A stretch of 9,552 bases of DNA. It comes from Oscillospiraceae bacterium. Its GTDB lineage: Bacteria > Bacillota > Clostridia > Oscillospirales > Oscillospiraceae. The notes under the pieces are model-generated. The model had not been told where the DNA came from, ran no database searches, and worked only from the letters and a program-made list of their open reading frames with translations. Below are positions 6,388-9,552 of this stretch, piece by piece; positions within the stretch are counted from its first letter, which is position 1; every line of letters starts with the position of its first letter. Both the position numbers and the translations under genes were made by a program. Where the stretch lies: NCBI GenBank assembly GCA_009776905.1, contig WRMX01000045.1, positions 10,984 through 20,535 of the forward strand. Direction: 5' to 3'.

Positions 6388-7680
6388 CTAACAGTTTGAC
6401 AGTGCCGCGATGACATCATAGCGAGGGAGCGCGTTGCCCGAAAGCCCGGAAGAAGCTCCAAAGCGCTCGATGCAGCAACGGTCCAGCTCTGCGGCCGTGA
6501 GAGGCGAATCAAGCTGCGCGTTCGAGGGATCATTAACCCCGCAAAGCGCGGCAGCCGCTGCGTATGGGTGTTCATGCCGCGCAATGGGCTTTTTCCCTTT
6601 GACGCGGCTAAGGACCGCTTCTTTTCCGGAAAGCATCATATATAATTCACCGCCGGTGCATATGCTCTGCGGATGGAGCGAATTATCTCGATAAGCGGGG
6701 CTGATGTCGCTGCCGAGGAGCGCCCGCGCAGAAATGCCGCAGGGATCGTCCTCGCCGACATCGGAAAACGGAGACATTTCGAGCAAATCCGGTACAGTGA
6801 CGACCTTGTACCCATATTTCGCAAGCAATTCGAGCTGCTGCGGCAATCCATCGGCAACGGGCGTCCTTCGCGCCATGTTGAACCCGTCTTTTTGAAATAT
6901 GAGCTGCCCGCAGAGGGAATCGGGGTTCGCTTCCAGCGCGTGCTTGATCGGCAGCACCATCGCATCGACTTCATCTTTATATGTGGAAAGCGGCAGCCAT
7001 CCGGCGCCGTCAAAATCCGCGGCCATATACGTGTAGCCCATTGCGGCATAGGCATCATAGCTGTTGAAGCCATCGGGAATGGAGTCGACATAATGCGCGG
7101 GGCGGGCGAATTTCATTTCATATCCATGCTGTTCGAGGATGAGCTCATGGAGGCGCCGCAGGTCGTTAATGACCTCGTCGATGTTTTGAGAATAAGCCCT
7201 GCCTTCATACACGAGATTTTTTCGCCCAAAGAGGATATGCGCGAAGCCGTGGTTCGTGATGGCATGTCCGCCATTTATTATTCTGCGTACGATGTCTTGC
7301 GTATGAGCCGCGCCGCCGAGCGAATCCTGCCCGATGTCGGGGTAATGGTCGTATTTGATGCCGCCCCAGGCAGCCGTCCCACTGCGGCCGGCTTTGTCGG
7401 GATAATTGCACGACGTGTCTCCGACGACGTCGAATGTGCCAAATGCGTTGTATTCTTCCAATGTGCGTAGAAGCTCGAGCGTCAGAGCATCGCCGCCGGG
7501 CTTCTCTGATGGCGGCATCAGGCAGGGGCCGTCGTCGAACGTCATGGCGCACACCCGCTGCTTCGTCGCTACATGGCCAATGCGTCTGACGGGGGAGATA
7601 TATACAGGTTTTGCATTGATTGCCGTTAGCTTATGTTTCGCAGCGCGCGCTGTCTTCATCAATTTGCCGTATATGCTCAT
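6388..7680 (-). CDS. Polysaccharide deacetylase (NodB/CE4) family protein with an unassigned C-terminal domain
   Basis: The family removes N- or O-acetyl groups from glycans by a metal-dependent reaction. Of 430 residues, about 40-300 carry the NodB fold. Motif 1 is MTFDDGP (Asp49 the likely base, Asp50 a metal ligand) and motif 2 is NHGFAH (His144, His148 as metal ligands). Motif 3 is RPAHY (193-197) instead of the usual RxPPY. At the place of motif 5, where CE4 enzymes have LxH, the sequence reads LIFQKDG (260-266), so the usual catalytic histidine is not seen. Residues about 302-430 form a separate Ala- and Cys-containing region that I do not recognise. No signal peptide or membrane segment precedes the domain, so the substrate may be cytoplasmic. 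A CTCCTT complement (7692-7697) gives an AAGGAG site 11 nt before the ATG. The gene starts 35 nt after the PHP gene, probably in the same operon. Family call firm; activity uncertain. Confidence 0.92.
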   Translation of the reverse strand: MSIYGKLMKTARAAKHKLTAINAKPVYISPVRRIGHVATKQRVCAMTFDDGPCLMPPSEKPGGDALTLELLRTLEEYNAFGTFDVVGDTSCNYPDKAGRSGTAAWGGIKYDHYPDIGQDSLGGAAHTQDIVRRIINGGHAITNHGFAHILFGRKNLVYEGRAYSQNIDEVINDLRRLHELILEQHGYEMKFARPAHYVDSIPDGFNSYDAYAAMGYTYMAADFDGAGWLPLSTYKDEVDAMVLPIKHALEANPDSLCGQLIFQKDGFNMARRTPVADGLPQQLELLAKYGYKVVTVPDLLEMSPFSDVGEDDPCGISARALLGSDISPAYRDNSLHPQSICTGGELYMMLSGKEAVLSRVKGKKPIARHEHPYAAAAALCGVNDPSNAQLDSPLTAAELDRCCIERFGASSGLSGNALPRYDVIAALSNC

Positions 7681-7715
7681 TTTGCAAGTTGCTCCTTGTA
7701 AGGTTTTCGTTTTGA

Positions 7716-8633
7716 TTATGCTTTCGAGGACACGTTCGGGCGGGGCGGCCTACGTATTATATCGAGGACTATACAATACCCGATATATGCCATACCTTTG
7801 AGAATCCGCAATGGGTTGCGGCTGAGGCAGGATTGGCGGAACTGGGAAAAGCCCTTTAGGCGGCGGGGGGTGTTCCGCTCGATGACCGGAACGCAGCTAC
7901 CGTTGAGAATCGCCTCGCGCAGGGCATTCATAGAGGCATCGGACGCGTCGATGAGAGCATAAGCGTTGCCGACTTCTTTTGCGCAATGCGCATCGCTGCC
8001 GCCCGTTTGCGGACGTGCGAGGGAAAAGGCTAGCGCGCCGGCTTGTGCATTGGCATCCGTATTTTTGAAGTATGCCCTGGCGTTTGCGGACTCAATGCAC
8101 TCGGCCGGCGTGGCCGTATTAGCGCTCTTGACTGAATCGGCCGACGTGGTCGTATTAGCTCTCTTGACTGAATCGGCCGTCGTGGTCGTCTTGACGCTCT
8201 CAACGCAATCGACCGGCGTGTCTGTTTTTGCGGACTCGACAGAATCGGCCGACGCGTTGAGCAGGGCGCTCTTATTCGCGAACGGATGCGCCAACACCGT
8301 GACGGCTCCGCAGTCTTTCAGCATTGCGACTGCGTCGGCGGCCTTTGGCAGCCCGTTTGAGCGCAGTGCGGCTATGTCGGGCATTTTATCGAGGAACAGC
8401 CCGAGTATATGCCCCGCATCGGTAGATATTTCGCAGCCTGGGAACAGCCACACATCGCCGATGCGAACGGGCGCATCGAGCGCGCAAGCGTTGTGGTCAG
8501 TGATGACGAGCGCATCAAGCGCCTTTGCCGAGGCAGCGGCCGCAAGCTCCTCCATAGTGGAGCGCCCGTCGTTGGAGAGGCGCGTATGGGTGTGGAGGTC
8601 GATGCGCATTCGGATTGTTTCGTCTGTTTGCAT
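7716..8633 (-). CDS. PHP-domain metal-dependent phosphoesterase with internal 12-residue repeats
   Basis: PHP proteins bind two or three metals and hydrolyse phosphoesters. The metal ligands are all present in this 305-residue protein: DLHTHTRLSNDG (His14, His16, Asp22), ITDHN (Asp46, His47), GCEIS (Glu68), AHP (His116) and GGSDAH (Asp214, His216). Between AHP and SDAH lies an insert of five 12-residue repeats (129-187) ending in CIESANAR, which looks like the natural strand at this place in the fold. The C-terminus (about 255-305) is basic with a short hydrophobic stretch (MAYIGYCIVLDII), perhaps a membrane-contact helix. ATG 8633 is chosen because AGGA lies about 8 nt upstream; ATG 8609 would begin MRIDLHTH but has no ribosome site. 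The substrate is unknown. The gene stands between ATP-grasp and deacetylase genes, suggesting a shared pathway. Confidence 0.93.
   Translation of the reverse strand: MQTDETIRMRIDLHTHTRLSNDGRSTMEELAAAASAKALDALVITDHNACALDAPVRIGDVWLFPGCEISTDAGHILGLFLDKMPDIAALRSNGLPKAADAVAMLKDCGAVTVLAHPFANKSALLNASADSVESAKTDTPVDCVESVKTTTTADSVKRANTTTSADSVKSANTATPAECIESANARAYFKNTDANAQAGALAFSLARPQTGGSDAHCAKEVGNAYALIDASDASMNALREAILNGSCVPVIERNTPRRLKGFSQFRQSCLSRNPLRILKGMAYIGYCIVLDIIRRPPRPNVSSKA
8073..8249 (-). repeat. Coding minisatellite of five 36-bp units inside the PHP gene
   Basis: The units encode residues 129-140, 141-152, 153-164, 165-176 and 177-187. In order they read ADSVESAKTDTP, VDCVESVKTTTT, ADSVKRANTTTS, ADSVKSANTATP and AECIESANARA. 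The unit length keeps the frame. The third and fourth units are the closest at DNA level, sharing a CTCTTGACTGAATCGGCC core on the plus strand; the others have diverged. Confidence 0.9.
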
Positions 8634-8664
8634 GGTATATTTCCTATTTCACCTGAAATCGGTC

Positions 8665-8676
8665 GAGGCAAGCCTC
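8665..8676. repeat. Short inverted repeat next to a TGTAGGGG word
   Basis: GAGGC and GCCTC are separated by AA. On the minus strand this follows TGTAGGGG (ending at 8678) and lies 32 nt before the PHP start codon. It has the same layout, TGTAGGGG followed by a small GC hairpin, as each 56-bp repeat alongside. It falls in the leader of the PHP transcript. Confidence 0.55.
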
Positions 8677-8680
8677 ACCC

Positions 8681-8848
8681 CTACATGCCAATTTGCGGAC
8701 GATTATCGAACAATCTTTGGCGATTGATAATCGCCCCTACATGCCAATTTGCGGACGATTATCGAACAGTCTTTGGCGATTGATAATCGCCCCTACATGC
8801 CAATTTGCGGACGATTATCGAACAATCTTAGGCGATTGATAATCGCCC
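8681..8848. repeat. Three tandem copies of a 56-bp hairpin-forming repeat
   Basis: Copies are 8681-8736, 8737-8792 and 8793-8848, and a fourth begins (CTACAT at 8849-8854) but stops. They differ by about one base each: CAGTC for CAATC in copy 2 and CTTAGG for CTTTGG in copy 3. Each holds GGCGATTGATAATCGCC, a 7-bp stem with a 3-nt loop (8719-8735 in copy 1), and CGATTATC further left that can also pair with GATAATCG. On the minus strand each unit starts with TGTAGGGG. The array fills most of the 258-nt gap between the ATP-grasp and PHP genes, upstream of PHP. No transposase or terminal duplication is seen. Confidence 0.94.
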
Positions 8849-8891
8849 CTACATATAAATAAGGAATGGTTTCCGTGACCTGTTGTGGCAT

Positions 8892-9552
8892 TCAGCGTTT
8901 TGTCAGGGAGCGCCAATAGCTGAAAGCCGGGCGCATGTCGCGCCATTCAAAGAGGCCGTCCTTGACGCTCGGATTCAAAAAATCCGCGACCGCTCCGAGC
9001 GCGAGCTTCTTATTGCCGCTGCGGAGATAACCTTTTGCAGCCGCGAAATCGGAAGGGAAAAAAACCATTCTGCGCTTCATTATCTCAGGCCGTTGCGGGA
9101 GCGGGAGGAGCGCATCAGGATTGGCAGCGTTGTATGACAAAACGAACCATGCATAGGAAAAGCCGCTTTTGGAAACGCGGGTGAGGGGGTAGCTGCCCCA
9201 AACGCGCGGGTTGCATTCAAGCAAGCGCGGATGGCCGTCGGCATCGTCCTTAAACTCGAACATAGCCGGCCCGTTCAGGCCGATGGCGCGCGCAATCTGC
9301 TCAGCCATCGCTTCCAGATGCGGCGCCGATATTACGTCGCAGCATGTCGAAGGGCCGCCCGACACGGGGTATTCGCGTATACGACGATGGCAGATGCTCC
9401 TGATGATTTCGCCTCTTTTTGCCAGGACCGAACAGCCATAACCGGAGCCCGGTAGATATTCTTGGACTATTGGAGGCTCGTGGGCAAGTTCTGAGAAATA
9501 CATAAAGGCGTGAATGAGCTCATCTTTTGTCCGAGCTATGACATAGCGTTTT
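8892..9552 (-). CDS. ATP-grasp domain ligase, 5' end beyond the window
   Basis: ATP-grasp enzymes join a carboxylate to an amine or thiol through an acyl-phosphate, using ATP and Mg2+. The visible 219 residues are the C-terminal part; the frame stays open to the window edge, so the ATG at 9503 is internal. VQEYLPG matches the adenine-hinge strand of the fold. The run RREYPVSGGPST is typical of the carbamoyl-phosphate-synthase-like subgroup. MFEFK and LLECNPRVWGSYP supply the Glu, Glu and Asn that hold Mg-ATP. The last 70 residues (after SYAWF) are an unassigned helical tail. The substrate cannot be told from this part. The stop lies 258 nt before the PHP start, so co-transcription with PHP is possible but not clear. 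Related ligases add amino acids or make small amide-linked products. Confidence 0.93.
   Translation of the reverse strand, partial: KRYVIARTKDELIHAFMYFSELAHEPPIVQEYLPGSGYGCSVLAKRGEIIRSICHRRIREYPVSGGPSTCCDVISAPHLEAMAEQIARAIGLNGPAMFEFKDDADGHPRLLECNPRVWGSYPLTRVSKSGFSYAWFVLSYNAANPDALLPLPQRPEIMKRRMVFFPSDFAAAKGYLRSGNKKLALGAVADFLNPSVKDGLFEWRDMRPAFSYWRSLTKR

Noticed and set aside
6673..7470. Plus-strand open frame of 265 codons inside the deacetylase gene
   Set aside because: It is antisense to the NodB-domain gene and has no recognisable motif or good ribosome site.
7966..8727. Plus-strand open frame with repeated residues opposite the PHP gene
   Set aside because: The repeats are the complement of the PHP minisatellite and the frame runs into the 56-bp array; the PHP strand carries all metal motifs.
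8681..8848. CRISPR array or insertion sequence
   Set aside because: The 56-bp units are contiguous with no spacers, and there is no transposase gene or target duplication.
8855..8891. Terminator after the ATP-grasp gene (GGAAACCATTCC then TTATTT on the minus strand)
   Set aside because: The stem is only 4 bp of mixed pairs and the T-run is interrupted, too weak to call.

Overview
The window looks like chromosomal DNA from a strictly anaerobic, fermentative, probably gut-associated bacterium. The support is a two-gene [FeFe]-hydrogenase locus, a ferredoxin-type aldo/keto reductase and a BspA-like leucine-rich-repeat protein. Codon use is GC-leaning. A coriobacterial (Eggerthella/Slackia-like) or clostridial host are both plausible, and the sequence alone does not decide between them.

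Left part (1-3821, plus strand). Four 33-bp tandem repeats (38-169) lie just before a TATAAT box (204-209) and a GGAGG ribosome site (234-238). Two overlapping genes follow. The first fuses a NuoF-type 4Fe-4S domain to a GltD/NfnL-like FAD/NAD(P)H oxidoreductase. The second is a complete group A [FeFe]-hydrogenase with 2Fe-2S, His-Cys 4Fe-4S, two ferredoxin clusters and all three H-cluster motifs. Together they look like a compact NAD(P)H-linked hydrogenase, in which the flavin subunit takes the place of a full NuoE/NuoF pair. A long hairpin (3841-3889) separates this unit from the convergent minus-strand genes and can terminate transcription in both directions.

Right part (3904-9552, minus strand; transcription runs from right to left). 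The order is an ATP-grasp ligase (cut by the window edge), a PHP-domain metallo-phosphoesterase, a NodB/CE4-type polysaccharide deacetylase homologue, a leucine-rich-repeat (LRR_5) protein without a signal peptide, and an aldo/keto reductase with two C-terminal 4Fe-4S motifs. The gaps from PHP onward are 35, 57 and 15 nt, so these four genes could be one transcript. The 258-nt gap between the ATP-grasp and PHP genes holds three 56-bp tandem repeats that can form hairpins. The ATP-grasp, PHP and deacetylase genes may serve one pathway that builds or trims a surface or small-molecule conjugate; this is inference from gene order only.

Most notable points: the NuoF-4Fe4S/GltD fusion paired with HydA; a 36-bp coding minisatellite inserted in the PHP domain, apparently grown from a conserved strand of the fold; a deacetylase homologue with no export signal and altered late motifs; an LRR protein with seven exact 23-residue repeats, also with no export signal; and two unrelated families of tandem intergenic repeats. 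No tRNA, rRNA, CRISPR array or transposase was seen.
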